NCBI GenBank assembly: GCA_025617375.2
Contig: JAMYGW020000002.1
Span: 496,001 to 560,000, forward strand
Direction: 5' to 3'
Source of the DNA: Acarospora socialis
Lineage: Eukaryota; Ascomycota; Lecanoromycetes; Acarosporales; Acarosporaceae
DNA length: 64,000 bases
A program made the position numbers and the translations under genes. Of the stretch, positions 45,448 through 57,204 are shown one piece after another (within the stretch, counting starts at the first letter, position 1; the number at the start of each line of letters is the position of its first letter). The notes under the pieces were generated by a model. It did not search any database. It saw only the letters and a program-made list of their open reading frames with translations, and was not told the origin of the DNA.

Positions 45448-47006
45448 CTACCAAAGCACCAACACACCAGAAACCAGAAATGCCAAGGATACAAGAAGGA
45501 CATGTCCTGACCTTTCCCATCGAGCGGCGGCAGCAGAAGGCACGAGACCGCAGCAGGGACGCGTGTACGTGACGTTGTTGTGTTGGGCCGCGACCTCGAA
45601 GACGGAGCCGTTGTCGACGTTGTAGTAGTCTACCAGGAGGAAGTTCGGGGGGCGGGGCCATAGGGCTGCGTCATTGGATTGTCAGCTTCCTGGTAGTTGT
45701 TTGTGACCTGAAGTGGGTATGATTAGAAAAACTGAGGGACGCAGAACAGGATTTACCGGCACAATTATTCGCCATGAGCCCCAGACTCCCAAACCCCGTG
45801 ACGTTATTCGTCTCGTTCAGCAGTACCGTATTCGGCACCAAGATGCTCTGTCCCGCAAAATTAATCTCGAGGTTCAGATTGTGGTTGGCGATGTACAACA
45901 TCTCGCCTGCCTGCTGGTCGGTGATGCCTGGAGGTCGGTCGACCGTGCAGGGGAAGTTGCGGTCCGTGGGTGAGAAGGGCGTCTCCCACATCTGGCTGAA
46001 CTCGTCGAGGATGTAGGGCACGGCGGTCTGGTTGGCTTTGTAGTCCATGAAGATGACGGCGCGCTTGCCGGTGAGGATCAGTTCGGAAAGGGTGGGCCAG
46101 TCGTTGACGGAGAGGGGTGTTGGCGAAGGGGTGTAGGCATATCTGCTTAGGCCGCTGTTTTCGATGGGCGTGGTGTACTTGCCTACGTCGACGAAATCGC
46201 CGTTGCCGATGAGGATGGTGACGACGTCGTAAGGGTGCCCTTGGATCCAGGAGGTGACGTCGCGGAGGTAGGATTCCATGGTGCCGGCGTTGAGGAGGTC
46301 GCAGGAGGTGTGACAGTAGTAGAGGGTGTCGTTCACCATGTGCGTTTGGCCTTGTACTGTGTAGTAATGGAAGGTCAGCCCGCGTTGAAGAAGGAATTGT
46401 TGGAAGTAAGGGCGTACACATGCGAATTCCATCGTCAAGCTGAGTAATGACGCCAAGCTCCTGATTACTCGCTGCGTTGCCAGGCCTTACGAAGGGGCTG
46501 TTGTGTGCTCCCACTTCCGTGATGTTGCTGTACTTTCTAGTGCAGAGCTCAGGGTAGTTGTTGCACGGCTGTGTATTCGATGGTTGGGCGGAAGTAGTTT
46601 TAGTAACGGTGGCATTGCCTCCGGTTGTCGCGTTCGCTACCGCGGTGCCGTTTAATAAGGTTGACGTGGGTTGGACTGCGCCAGTCAGAATGGTCACCGA
46701 CGGTGAAGAGGTCGTTCGTATGGAGGAGGAGGTTTGTGAAGCGTTCACTGTTGCCATGGTACTGAAAAGGAGAGTGACGGCGCCATCTGGATTTCCACTC
46801 GTCGCCGCGGTTGATGACAACAGGTTAGTCGAGGCAGAGCTAGCGGACGAGACCTCAGTGCCCGTGAGAACAGAACCTCCTCCTATACTCGACGTGGATG
46901 CCAAGTTGGTTCCCGAGAGGATTATGGCAGAGCCTGAAGTGACCTCTTGCGCGATTGTTGCAGCAACAAGGAGGCAACATATGGGTAGTAGTCGGGGAAG
47001 TAGCAT
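45448..47006 (-). CDS. Secreted GPI-anchored PI-PLC X-domain-like protein
   Basis: Cell-surface protein of the PLC-like phosphodiesterase superfamily; substrate unknown. The model is complement of 45448..45665, 45757..46356 and 46418..47006, giving 468 aa. The ATG at 47006 gives a signal peptide (MLLPRLLPICCLLVAATIAQ). A Ser/Thr-rich stretch (~20-145) follows. The X-like domain (~150-430) has ITEVGAHNSPF with one candidate catalytic His and LYYCHTSCDLLNAG with another. It also has VVTILIGNGDFV and RPPNFLLVDYYNVDNGSVF. Many NxT/S sites are present. The last ~30 residues (PSAAAARWERS then a hydrophobic stretch ending LVLW) fit a GPI-attachment signal. The last intron contains a coding-like run but must be removed because its frame does not match the final exon. 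Confidence 0.88.
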
Positions 47007-47855
47007 AACAGGCTTGATTGAAGCAGTCAGGATATTAGAGGTTGCAGTCGACCGCAATTGAAGATGCTACAGCGTAGATTCGCATGCATTCAAGGTCATC
47101 AACATTGAGAGACTAACTAACATGAAACGAAAGACTGGAAAGCGAGCGTGATGTGGATTGTTCACAATGTGGAAGCAGATCACCGTCTTACATCAGATGT
47201 CAAAGATGATGAAGTGTAGAGATTTTAAGCCTTAAGCTGAAAGTGAGATCTTACAAGAAATTCAATAATTGCAAGCGAATGATTGCATCAGAGTACTGTA
47301 CTGGAGATGTTACATTAAATAAACGGTTGGTGCGAGGAGGAGCCCGACGATGTGGGAACCCCCCGCCGGCATCCGGTAAGGGTAGAGAGTCTGAGCCCCT
47401 CGGATCCTCCACTGCATGTCGGTGACTCCTCAATAATCCGTGTAACATCCAGCTATAGACTACCTTACCTGTACAGGCAGTCCTTCGAGGATGACCAAAG
47501 CCAATGGGTCAGAGTTCCTTGGCAATGACGTGGGCTTACGTCCGAACGCGTATACGGTGACAATTTTGAAGGCTGAGGTGGATCGAGCGGCAGCTGTCTG
47601 TTCACTTGTCCGCAACAGATCCACCCATACTCAACTGACGACCGTCAACCATTACAGCTCATACATTGTTTTGTTTTCCTGTGTTTCCATTCGGAGTAAT
47701 CGAATGAGATCACCCAACCAAGACCGTGACTCTCCATTAGCTCTGTCTCTATACATCTCTCCTCTGAAAAGATACCGCCTCGCCGCTGGCGCATTGAGCC
47801 TTTCAATATCCATATAGCCTCATACACGCCAAGGCTCCATTCCTCCCAGCCAACC
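47007..47855. promoter_or_regulatory. Divergent promoter, PLC-like and SUR7-like genes
   Basis: About 850 bp between divergent genes. A copy of the ACCTTACC motif lies near 47462. The last 100 bases before 47856 are C-rich leader. Nothing else seen. Confidence 0.5.
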
Positions 47856-48971
47856 ATGGACCTCCCATCCTTCCCCTCCATCCGCCGACTCCGACCAAGA
47901 CGCTCCCCTCGCCTCCCCACCCCAACATCATCCAACACCACCCTCCCCCGATCCCGCAAACCCTCCCGCATCACCCCCACCACCCCCCGCAACCACCACA
48001 CACACAAAACCCTCACCGTCCTCTCCACACTCTCCTTCCTCGCCGCCCTGCCCCTCCTCCTCCTCGTCGAAATCGGCAACACCCACAACAACCCGACCCT
48101 TGGCTCCATCTACTTCCTGCGCCTGGACTTCTCGCACATCATCCCGCGCAGCGTGCCCAACGCCGTGCTGATCAACTCCATCGCCCGCACCCTGGGCCTG
48201 CACGACTTCTACCAGGCCGGGCTGTGGAACTACTGCGAGGGGTACCTTGGGAGCGGGATCACGAGCTGCGGGGCGCCGAGGACGGGGTATTGGTTCAATC
48301 CGGTGGAAATTCTGCTCGAGGAATTGTTGGCGGGAGCGACGAGTAGGTGGTGCTCTTTCTCTTAGTTTGGAGAGACGAAGGGGTGGTTTGCTGTTCTGGG
48401 AAATCGAGCGGGATAGTTGGCTGACACAGGGGCGATGTCCACAGTCGCGCTCCCGACGACCGTCGTCTCGGCCCTCTCCCTCGTCCGCACGGCGTCGCAT
48501 TGGACGGCCGCTCTCTTCCTGACCTCCACAATCCTGACCTTCCTCTCGATCCCCCTCGCCTTGATCCCTCTTTCTGGGCACTATCATGCCTCTCGGCTGC
48601 TCCGCACCCTACCGCCCCTCATAATTACTGTAACGACCCTCGTGACGACAATCGCAGCGGTAGTAGCAACGACGATGTTCGTCATCTTCCGCAACGTCTT
48701 CGCGAACGTCAGTGTGGATCTCAACATCGACGCGCAGCTGGGGACGAAGATGTTTGCTTTCGTGTGGGTGGCTGTTGGGTGTGAGCTGTTGGGCATGGTG
48801 CTGCAGTGGGGGATGTGTTGTTGTTCTTGTTGTGGGTGCTGTGGGGGGAGGAAGAGCGGTAGGGAGAAGAAGAGTCATGGTATAGATGGTGAAGATGGGG
48901 AGAAGGCTCCGGTGCTTGAGACGCATGACGGGCGGAGGAGAAGGGTTCAGTCTGGAGGGGACAAGGTGTAG
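47856..48971 (+). CDS. SUR7/PalI-type four-helix membrane protein
   Basis: Eisosome or pH-signalling type membrane protein of the SUR7/PalI superfamily (claudin-like, four helices). The exons are 47856..48342 and 48445..48971, giving 337 aa with a 102-nt intron. A basic, Pro/Thr-rich cytosolic N-terminus (1-50) precedes helix one (~53-72). The extracellular loop (~75-160) has GLWNYCEGYLGSGITSC, the family hallmark with paired cysteines. Helices two to four lie near 175-205, 215-240 and 262-290. A cysteine cluster MCCCSCCGCCGG directly after helix four may be palmitoylated. The tail is charged and cytosolic. Whether it is Sur7-like or PalI-like cannot be settled here. Confidence 0.82.
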
Positions 48972-49139
48972 GCTACGGGGTCTTTGATGGTTGTTAGCAT
49001 AGCGTAGAGAGGTCACGGAAGCATAGCGTGGCGTCAGACATTTCATATGATCATCTAGACTCATTACTTTTGCAATGTAGATTATCTACAGTCATGGGTA
49101 TCATCTCCTCATATCCGAAACACGCACAGAGCTCGATAC

Positions 49140-52100
49140 CTATTCTTCTTCGCTCTCTTCACAGCTCTCCTCCATTGCTCGACTTAGAGCCATGTCAGCA
49201 GCTTCGTCCCAGCCACCTTCCGCCCCTCCCTGCACGTCCCCCATCTCCTGAGGCTCCTCTTCGTCTAACCCGAACAACTCCTCATCCCTTGCCCTTTCTT
49301 CCGCTTCCCTCTGCCGCTGCTCGTCCTCCATCCTCTGTTGCTTCTCCGCCACCAACCTCTCCAGCTCTTCCTCCACCAGACCGGTCGTTGCAGCCGTTGC
49401 CGCCACCTTCGCCCTCCGCTCTTTCGTCGCCTTTTGTTTCGCCGTCGTCTTCTGGCGCCTCTGCCGTTTCCGCTGCTGCTCCCGCTCCTCGGCATGCTGC
49501 GAGGCCAGCAGCTCGCGCTCCAGCTCCGCCTCGAGCTCGGCCTCGGCATCAAACACCGGACCTTCGACGTCGAGCTCGATTGCCGTTGATGGTCGCTTGC
49601 CGCGAGCTGCTGGGCTCGGTTTCGTCACCATGTGGTTTGATTTGTCGGGGAGCCACGAGTAGGTTTTCCGCTTCATGGTAGTGCGGAGCGCGGCCGCTGC
49701 AGGCGACGAAGGCAGAGGCGGAGACGGCGCTGACGGTAGAGTTGCTAGTGTTGATGATGGCTCTGGGGTACCCTCGGTCAGATCAATGGAGACTCGTTTA
49801 GACGCTGGCGGTGTCGGTTCAGCAGTGGGGACGGAACGCTTCTTGTAGACACCCGTGAAGGGTCCATTATCCTGCCATACCACATCTACACGCGGTTCAC
49901 GCCCGTTTCGGTTGGTGCGACTAGGAGGAGCTCCAGACAGCAATGGCGATGTATAGTTCAATTGAAGTGAGGCAGGGCGTGAAGCTTCGAAGTCGAACCA
50001 GGCTTTCCTCAAACGCTCAGCCTCCACCGTCTTGTCCGCCAACTTACTACGGAGACTCCTAAGTTCTCGACTCATTGACTGCCCCTTCGTTAGACCTGAT
50101 TCGGGATCCGTAGTGGCCCACTCGCGAGCCGCTCTTTTGAATCTGTCACGCTCCTTTTGTAAGATGGCGTTCCTCTGTAGAAGGTCGTGGTTCCTTAGGG
50201 AAAGGCTGTGATTCTTGTATAGCAGGTCCATGTGATCGGCCGGACACGCATCACCGGCTGGTTGTTGAGAGTCTCTTGGTGGAGCGGGAGGGTCACTGGA
50301 TTGGGGGAACGTCTCAATGAAGCTAATGACTCGAGGTACTATGTCGGCATGATGAATACGACTAATTATTACTGAGGTAATGGCATGAAGGCCCTTTTTT
50401 GCGGTATTGACAAGCGCGGGCGAAACTGGGATCCGTTCTGTTGGGGCCGACGATCCATCGCTAGATGATTCACTCGAGGACTCGTCAGACTCGGCCGAAT
50501 CTTGTGCGGATGATGCTACGTCGGGTGATCCAGTCTTTGAGACGGAATCGTGGCTCGGGGCAGGTGGCGACGGCACAGAGAGATGAGGCTTCGATTGTAC
50601 GGCTGCCCTGAGCTGCGAGGTCGTTCTCCGAGATGGTCTGTTGCTTAAAGTCGGCGTAGCAGGGTGCGGATGTTGAGACCCGGGACGAAGAGTTGGAGCT
50701 GTTGCAGTTATTTCAGTTTCCAGCGCGGATTGCTCCATAGACTTTTGATATCCTGTAGTAGGTGCGGTGCTTCTTTCGTCCGTCTGGGAACCAAGTAGAT
50801 GTTGCAGTCGCCGCGATCTCGGAGCGTATGGAGACTCGTAAGCTTCTTGGCTGGGCAATGGTCCAATGCGATAAGGTAAGGCTGTTTCGATTAGCAGACC
50901 ATGTTCTTGAGTGGTAGTGTCTGCAGTGTTATCCAAGCTCGTCTTGACGTGAATAGAGTCATTATTGCACTTGTCAAACTGTCCAGTGAATGGAATCTCC
51001 GCCGGGCTCATTCTCGTCAAGCTCATCGTATGGAGAGCTTCCGCCGAGTTGCTTTGCGTAGGCTGTGCCGAGAAGGAGCTGGTCGCTACTGAAGGTTCAG
51101 GCAACCTTTTCGGCTCTTGATGGTCATGTAACGGCACAGCTGTAGTGGAGGGAAGTCTCCCGAGAAGAGCTTCCGCCGAGTTGCTTTGCGTAGGCTGTGC
51201 CGAGAAGGAGCTGGTCGCTACTGAAGGTTCAGGCAACCTTTTCGGCTCTTGATGGTCATGTAACGGCACAGCTGTAGTGGAGGGAAGTCTCCCGAGAAGA
51301 GCAGACCTCTCGTTGTGAGCAATTTCGGGTTGCGAAAAGAGAGTGAAAAATTCGTCCGTTTGAGGAGTGTTCGAAGAATTCGCAATTGAAGCAGAAGGTG
51401 CTGTGGAGTTTGGTTGCTCATTAATTTGGCGCGACATCGCTCGATTTTCTGTAGCCAACGCAGTTGTAGTGATGACTCGCGAAGTTTGCGGTAGAGTAGA
51501 AAGCGGTGTACGGAAGCGCTCTGAACGTGCTGAATGATGGGTTGAATGGCCTGACGAGATGTCTGAGCTTCTTGGAGTACTAGGACCTTGAGGTCGAGGT
51601 TTTAATGCAAGCGTTGAAGTAGGTCGAGTTGGGACGTAATGAGGTTTGGAGCCTGTGCCACGTGCAACCCTAACGATATTATTCGTCGGGCTGTGACTGC
51701 GGCCGCGCAACGCCCCACTTGCCTCTGTTGAAAGCACTCCAATGTCCTCATCATTCAACCCACGTTCCCATAGGTCCACACCCAAGTCCAATTGTTCCAC
51801 CAGAGCATCTTGAAGGTCGTAAAACAGTGGACATGGTAAGTCCTCCTCCGTCTTCTGTCTCTTATACGGACGAAGCTCTTCTAGGCCGCCTTTTGCATAA
51901 CTTTCACCGGATCCAGAGTCATCCCCCAAGACAACACACTCTCCTTCCACGCTGTGGATGAGTCCATGGACGGGCTCTCTCGCTCCGGACTCATCGATCT
52001 CCCTTACAGCCGTTGATGAACCTTGACTAACAGACACATTGACTGAATAGGCACATGTGTGCACCTGGGAGCCGTTCCAATCACAAGAGCGAGAACGTGC

Positions 52101-52556
52101 TGGTTCTTTTGACACCACAGAAGCCTTGTGTGGCTCACTACGTGCTCTGTCGCCTGATCCATCTGCAGTCTTTCTGCATGAACGACCAGGTGCGCAAGTT
52201 GTCTCATGTCGTTTGGATACTGTGTTACCTTCTGGTTCTATCTCCACGGTGTCTCGAGTTTTCTCTTGTGAACACACATCTTCATGTGCTTCTCCGTGCA
52301 ATGTACTCTCTTCAGATTTTGACGCAATCCCCCTTTTGCTGCCGTTGTTGAGCTCCCTAAGAAACTCTCGCTCATGGTGGACTTTGTCCGGCCTCGAATG
52401 GCCTTGCTTGTCACACTCTGTCTGTATCTGTGATCCGGGGAGAAGTGTAAGCCCCAGATCGGTTCTATCCACTTCACCTACATCTGAAGCGTTCGAAGAA
52501 GCATAAATACCTTCTTGTGTTCCACCCTCCATCTTCTTGAGCGATGGGGTAGTCAT
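49140..52556 (-). CDS. Uncharacterised 1138-aa protein with internal 44-residue duplication
   Basis: No family recognised. A single exon gives 1138 aa from the ATG at 52554-52556. Most of it is polar, low-complexity and Ser/Thr/Pro-rich. Residues ~420-507 contain two identical 44-residue repeats (ALLGRLPSTTAVPLHDHQEP and following). A more ordered segment (~730-860) has VISRIHHADIVPRVISFIE and a coiled coil (NHDLLQRNAILQKERDRFK and EWATTDPE). KRVSIDLTEGTPEPS (~920) matches a SUMO-interacting motif. The last 150 residues are a charged helix, Glu/Arg/Gln-rich, ending in an acidic ESEEE. Nuclear location and a scaffold role are inferences. Confidence 0.72.
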   Translation of the reverse strand: MTTPSLKKMEGGTQEGIYASSNASDVGEVDRTDLGLTLLPGSQIQTECDKQGHSRPDKVHHEREFLRELNNGSKRGIASKSEESTLHGEAHEDVCSQEKTRDTVEIEPEGNTVSKRHETTCAPGRSCRKTADGSGDRARSEPHKASVVSKEPARSRSCDWNGSQVHTCAYSVNVSVSQGSSTAVREIDESGAREPVHGLIHSVEGECVVLGDDSGSGESYAKGGLEELRPYKRQKTEEDLPCPLFYDLQDALVEQLDLGVDLWERGLNDEDIGVLSTEASGALRGRSHSPTNNIVRVARGTGSKPHYVPTRPTSTLALKPRPQGPSTPRSSDISSGHSTHHSARSERFRTPLSTLPQTSRVITTTALATENRAMSRQINEQPNSTAPSASIANSSNTPQTDEFFTLFSQPEIAHNERSALLGRLPSTTAVPLHDHQEPKRLPEPSVATSSFSAQPTQSNSAEALLGRLPSTTAVPLHDHQEPKRLPEPSVATSSFSAQPTQSNSAEALHTMSLTRMSPAEIPFTGQFDKCNNDSIHVKTSLDNTADTTTQEHGLLIETALPYRIGPLPSQEAYESPYAPRSRRLQHLLGSQTDERSTAPTTGYQKSMEQSALETEITATAPTLRPGSQHPHPATPTLSNRPSRRTTSQLRAAVQSKPHLSVPSPPAPSHDSVSKTGSPDVASSAQDSAESDESSSESSSDGSSAPTERIPVSPALVNTAKKGLHAITSVIISRIHHADIVPRVISFIETFPQSSDPPAPPRDSQQPAGDACPADHMDLLYKNHSLSLRNHDLLQRNAILQKERDRFKRAAREWATTDPESGLTKGQSMSRELRSLRSKLADKTVEAERLRKAWFDFEASRPASLQLNYTSPLLSGAPPSRTNRNGREPRVDVVWQDNGPFTGVYKKRSVPTAEPTPPASKRVSIDLTEGTPEPSSTLATLPSAPSPPLPSSPAAAALRTTMKRKTYSWLPDKSNHMVTKPSPAARGKRPSTAIELDVEGPVFDAEAELEAELERELLASQHAEEREQQRKRQRRQKTTAKQKATKERRAKVAATAATTGLVEEELERLVAEKQQRMEDEQRQREAEERARDEELFGLDEEEPQEMGDVQGGAEGGWDEAADMALSRAMEESCEESEEE
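51034..51297. repeat. Perfect 132-bp tandem duplication inside a gene
   Basis: Two adjacent 132-bp copies (about 51034-51165 and 51166-51297) appear identical at every base, including synonymous sites. The unit is a multiple of three and adds 44 residues in frame to the 1138-aa protein. Confidence 0.9.
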
Positions 52557-52855
52557 AACAGCCGCTGACTTCCCGAGTCAGGCCAAGCGACGCTGCTAAA
52601 GCTGATTGTCTCTGAGCCTTTGCAGCTCCCCTCGTCCGTAAGGACTGAAGTGGAGTGAGTTTACCCTCAACTGAGCCTTCCTCGAGGCACCTTTAATAGC
52701 ATGCTTTTGCATGTCGTTGGAATAAAATAAGATGAGCTGTGTAGCGAGCGTTGTTTACTCGCGCTCTATGCGGCAGCTAATCCCAGTATCGTAAGGCGTC
52801 TTTACCACCGACCAACTTCAAGCTCCGCCAGTAGTGCGGCAAGAACAAGTTCAAT

Positions 52856-54084
52856 ATGAGCGTAATCCTGTGTACTGGTATGTCTTGCCTAGCTATCCAT
52901 TTTACTTCCAGCTGTCCAAACAAACCTGAGACAGGATCAGCTGCAGAGATACACATACCTCCATGGGTCTGGGGCTAACGTTTATCATGTAGCGGGCTAC
53001 GATCACACTATCCGGTAAGGCCTCTCCCATGTTTAGCTACCTTATATCAGTCAAGAATATCGAGCTGGCTCTAATGAAGGCCCAGCTTCTGGGAGGCTTT
53101 ATCTGGAATATGCCAACGCACCATTCAGCACCCCGACTCTCAAGTGAACCGCCTTTGCATCTCGCCCGAAAAACGCTATCTTGCAGCCGCAGGAAATCAA
53201 TTTGTCAAACTCTACGACATCAAGTCCTCAAACCCTAACCCCGTTCTTACCTTCGAAGGCCATACCGGCAACATCACCGGCGTAGCCTTCCACTGCGAGG
53301 GCAAATGGATGGTCACTAGCTCCGAAGATGGCACCGTCAAGATCTGGGATACTCGCACTGCCAGCATCCAGCGCAATTACCCCCACGGAGTCCCCGTCAA
53401 CGACGTCGTCATTCATCCCAACCAAGGTGAGCTGATCAGCTGTGACCGTGGAGGGAACGTTCGCATCTGGGACTTGGGCGAGAACAAGTGTACTCACCAG
53501 CTCATCCCTGAAGACGATGTCTCCGTGGCTAGTGTGACCGTAGCGAGTGATGGGTCCCTCTTATGCGCTGGGAACAACTCTGTAAGACCCTCATCCTCTC
53601 CTCTAACATCTGGAAACTTCAAAGCTGAAGCCCTGACTAGGGCAACGTCTACGTCTGGCGCATGATCCAGAACCGCGACGTCACGTCTCTCGTCCCGGTC
53701 ACCAGCTTCCTGGCCCACCATCGATACATCAACCGCATCCTTCTGTCCCCTGACGTCCGACACCTCGCAACTTGCTCGGCCGACCACACCGCGAGAATCT
53801 GGTCCGTCGATCCAACGGCACCACACAATGCCACCGGTTCTGACAACCTTCCAACCACTAACCGTCATGTCAACGCGTTCCCTCTCGAGACGACGTTGCA
53901 GGGCCATCAGCGCTGGGTGTGGGACTGTGCGTTCAGTGCCGATTCGGCGTATTTGGTGACAGCGTGCTCGGACCATTACGCTCGCTTGTGGGAGTTGAGT
54001 AGTCAGTCCGTCATTCGCCAGTACGAAGGACATCATCGTGGTGCAGTGTGCGTAGCCTTGAACGACTATTCTGAGAGTCGCTAG
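52856..54084 (+). CDS. LST8: TOR complex subunit LST8 (WD40 protein)
   Basis: Seven-bladed WD40 protein that binds the TOR kinase domain in TORC1 and TORC2. The exons are 52856..52877, 52993..53014, 53086..53581 and 53641..54084, giving 327 aa. The first two exons are only 22 nt each and give MSVILCTAGYDHTIRFWEA across two splices. The expected blades follow, with LTFEGHTGNITGVAF, EDGTVKIWDTR, GNVRIWDLGENKC, GNVYVWRMI, HHRYINRILLSPD, DHTARIWSVD and HQRWVWDCAFSAD. Yeast Lst8 is 303 aa; the extra length is a loop near 235-260. Identification is by whole-length similarity. Confidence 0.96.
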
Positions 54085-54399
54085 GGACTTCAACTTCGGT
54101 GTTACACGCGGTGTCATGGCATAGGGAGGTTACCATCTCGTTGGATTTAGATTGCTCCTTAGCGCAGGTGTTACTGGTGCCCGGCTGCGTGTTACGGAGA
54201 CAGTGGCCAAAGCCGGTCATAATATGAATTGATGATAAGTGTTTGGACATGTGTAATATTGCACCCTATGTAACTCCATAAACTTGGACAACTACAGAGA
54301 AAGAAAACGCCGCGATGCATGGAACATCCAATACTCCAAAGTACTTCTTTATAACCTAATGCACTCCGCGCAATGCAACTACGCTGTAACAACTATTAT
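54085..54399. other. Intergenic between convergent genes
   Basis: About 315 bp between LST8 and CEX1 stop codons. It is AT-rich toward 54330-54400. Nothing else seen. Confidence 0.5.
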
Positions 54400-57204
54400 C
54401 TAATCCCAAGCATCACCCCATCCGTCAACCTCATCAGGAGCATCTTTAGGTTTCGTATCGATTTTCTTGGCTATAGTGGCTTTCGGCTTTGTGTCTCTGC
54501 CCGTGGAGTTGTGCGCGCTAGAATTCGACGTCACACTACCGGTAGTGGCAGTTCTGCCACTAGCCACCGGACGGCCATTGCTCGACGCGGATGATTTTGT
54601 AAGACCCTTGGGAAAAGGTTTCTTTGACTTGGCCTGCGCCTGCGCATTAAGCCACCCGGCGAAATCGGGTTCCCCGCCATCATCAAACCTTGGTGTAGGC
54701 GTTGAGGACTGTGTGTCTGTGGTCTCGGAAGGTGCATCGAAGAAAGACTCTTCGCCCAGGTCACCCCAAGCCTCATCCAGCTCGTCGTTTTCATCCTGGA
54801 CGGCGTTGAAGAAGTCATCCGTAGTAGTTCTAATCAGAACTGGCGCTGTAGGTGGTGCAAGAGCCTGACGATGTAACGTCGACGCTGATCCAGTGATTGA
54901 AGAGGGCCGAGCATTGTCTGGATTAGGAGGCAAGGAAGCTGACCTGGTGCTGCTCTTGACGGCTGGCGCTTGAGCATTGGACTGCATCTCGCCGCTGGCA
55001 GCAGCGAGCTTGTTTGTGAATGACGATATTGCCCAGCCCGCCCAGGAAGTGTCGTGCTGAGGTGTGCCGATACGGGGAACAGTAGCATTGTTGGACTCTA
55101 GTGTGTTCGGTGGTGGTGAAACTGTATCTGGAAGTGTAGTGCTGTACTTGCGAACACGTTGCAGATACAGGTCTAGGGTTTTGTTTGCTTGGTCTCGGAC
55201 AAGTCTACTGAAATGTCAACAACCTCGACCCTGTGAGGGTGACTCGTTACTCACTTCTCTTTGTCAACAAGAGATGGGCAAATAGCTGGCATGATTTTGG
55301 TGGCGCAGTCGTCTTCGGTAAATATATCAAATGTCGCGCCCAAGGCCAATAGCGCAGCATTACGAGCATGCACAAAGGGGTCTCTTAACGACCGAGCAAA
55401 GGCTGCAGCAAGAACCTTCTGCCTAGTCTGCTCCAGGTCAATGATCAGGTGCATCGATTGCTCTGAATAGATACTCACGTTTGCGCCCAGATATTTTGCA
55501 ATCTTTCCGAGACAAATGGTCGTATTGGTTCGAATCCCAGGCTGCTCGTCATTTGAGGTCTTTGCTAGGTACTTCAGTAGCTCGCCGTTTATTGTACGAT
55601 CAGACAACTTCGTAATCACAGTCAATACTGCCTTGACAGTCTGTTCTCGGATTACCGGGGCAACATCTGTAAAGCCTGTCACCTAGATTCTCCCTTAGTA
55701 TTAACAAATACGCCGTTGGAGGATGTGTATACCATCTGAGGGAATATCTTATCATTGACGACCTTCTGAGATAGTCGATCAATCATCAATGGAAGATTGT
55801 CAAGTAGACAGACTCTAATTGCCCTGTCTGGGCTCGAGAACAGTCTCACTATGACAGGAGTAACCCTAGCATCGTAATCCTCATCGACTAACTTCGAGCT
55901 AATCTTCATCATGACTCCAAACACTTTGGGACCTCCGCCACCAAATTCAATTGATTTGAGCAGTTCTGGTAGGACCTTCATCTTGAAGAACTCTTCCGGA
56001 AAATCATCTGAGAGACTGTCGAGTTCGCTATTCCGATATAGATCAGGATCAGTTCTGAGAGGTTCAACAATACCTAACTTACTTCAAAAGATCCTCACGT
56101 TCACTCTCACTCTTCAGACCAAGATTCTCCACTCCATCCGTTAACTTAATTAGTGGCGTTTCAAAGAAGCCTCCGCTCTTCCTCCCTTGTTCTAGGAAAT
56201 GTGCCACGCTCAAACGAGTTTTCGGATTCCCGTTCATCAATCTTTTATAAGCTTGATGCATACTCGGGGGCACACTCTTAGTTTGACCGGCATGATCTCC
56301 GCCATTGAAGCTACCATTGAAGACCTCAAAGATCAGAATACCAAAGTCATAGGCGTCTACAGCCGACACTGGGTTTCGCTTGATTGAATCCCAGCCCGCT
56401 TTCACGATTTCTGGGGGCGCATAGCGTCCTGAATCTGGCACAAGGCTACCATAGGTCTGCCGTATAGGTAAGTCAATAAGTACGATTGCGGCTGGGGTAA
56501 AGGCAAACACGTACGTATATGACTGCTTCGTCGTCTTTCATCGAACTCAATATGTCGAGGCCACCAAGCTTCCACTCCCCGCTCTCACAGGTAAATATTG
56601 AGGACACGCGAACATTGCCGTGAACGGAGGAGGCCTCGTCGTTGATGAATTTCAAGGTTGTCTGTACCAAACCTTCAGCTCCACATCTGCAAGTACATCC
56701 AGCGCCTTACGCACCGCGATAGAGTATAGTCCCCATTTCAGAGTCTCCACACTCAAGCTTTTCCGCCGAACGTGCCATCCCAGCGGCGTCAGGCGTTCCG
56801 TTGCAATGTGAATGTAGCTATCTGTCTAAAAGCTCATTAGCTCTGATGCGGGCCTGCCCGCTCAGTTCTTGCAATAACACACTTCGACCGTATCGAGAAA
56901 CCTTATCACTCCAGGATGCCTCAGCGTCCGCAACTTCCGTACCGCGTTCCTCGCCAATGGCAGACGAGACTTGTTGGCGACAGCATCGAAAGAGAATATG
57001 CTACAGGGTGAACCGTCTTCCTATACCCGAAGGTATTGTTAGTACTATCCGTAGATACAGTATAGGCACAAGATGACATACTCGCCTTGTCCCGTTATAC
57101 AATGCCCAGATTGACTGATCAACATCAACCCTATCGCCGAAGCTGTATGGGAACGGAGGACCTTTCGAGATAGCAGAAGCGACAGCAGACTTAAGGAAAT
57201 CCAT
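54400..57204 (-). CDS. CEX1: SCY1-like pseudokinase CEX1/SCYL1
   Basis: Cytoplasmic protein related to yeast Cex1 and animal SCYL1, linked to tRNA export and to COPI traffic. The model is complement of 54400..55207, 55255..55682, 55733..56027, 56083..56456, 56515..56661, 56715..56825, 56883..57020 and 57082..57204; eight exons, 807 aa. The N-terminal kinase fold (~20-310) lacks catalytic motifs: HGN (138-140) stands where HRD belongs and GGLD (157-160) where DFG belongs. APPE is kept near 190. A HEAT-repeat region (~320-560) follows, with IKYLAKTSNDEQPGIRTNT-like units. The tail is low-complexity and ends in WGDAWD, typical of the family. Confidence 0.93.

Noticed and set aside
45666-45756. 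Coding-like VTNNYQEADNPMTQ run and apparent frameshift in the PLC-like gene
   Set aside because: The longer intron with GT-AG borders joins NNCA to ALWPRPPNFLLVDYY in frame, so no frameshift is needed.
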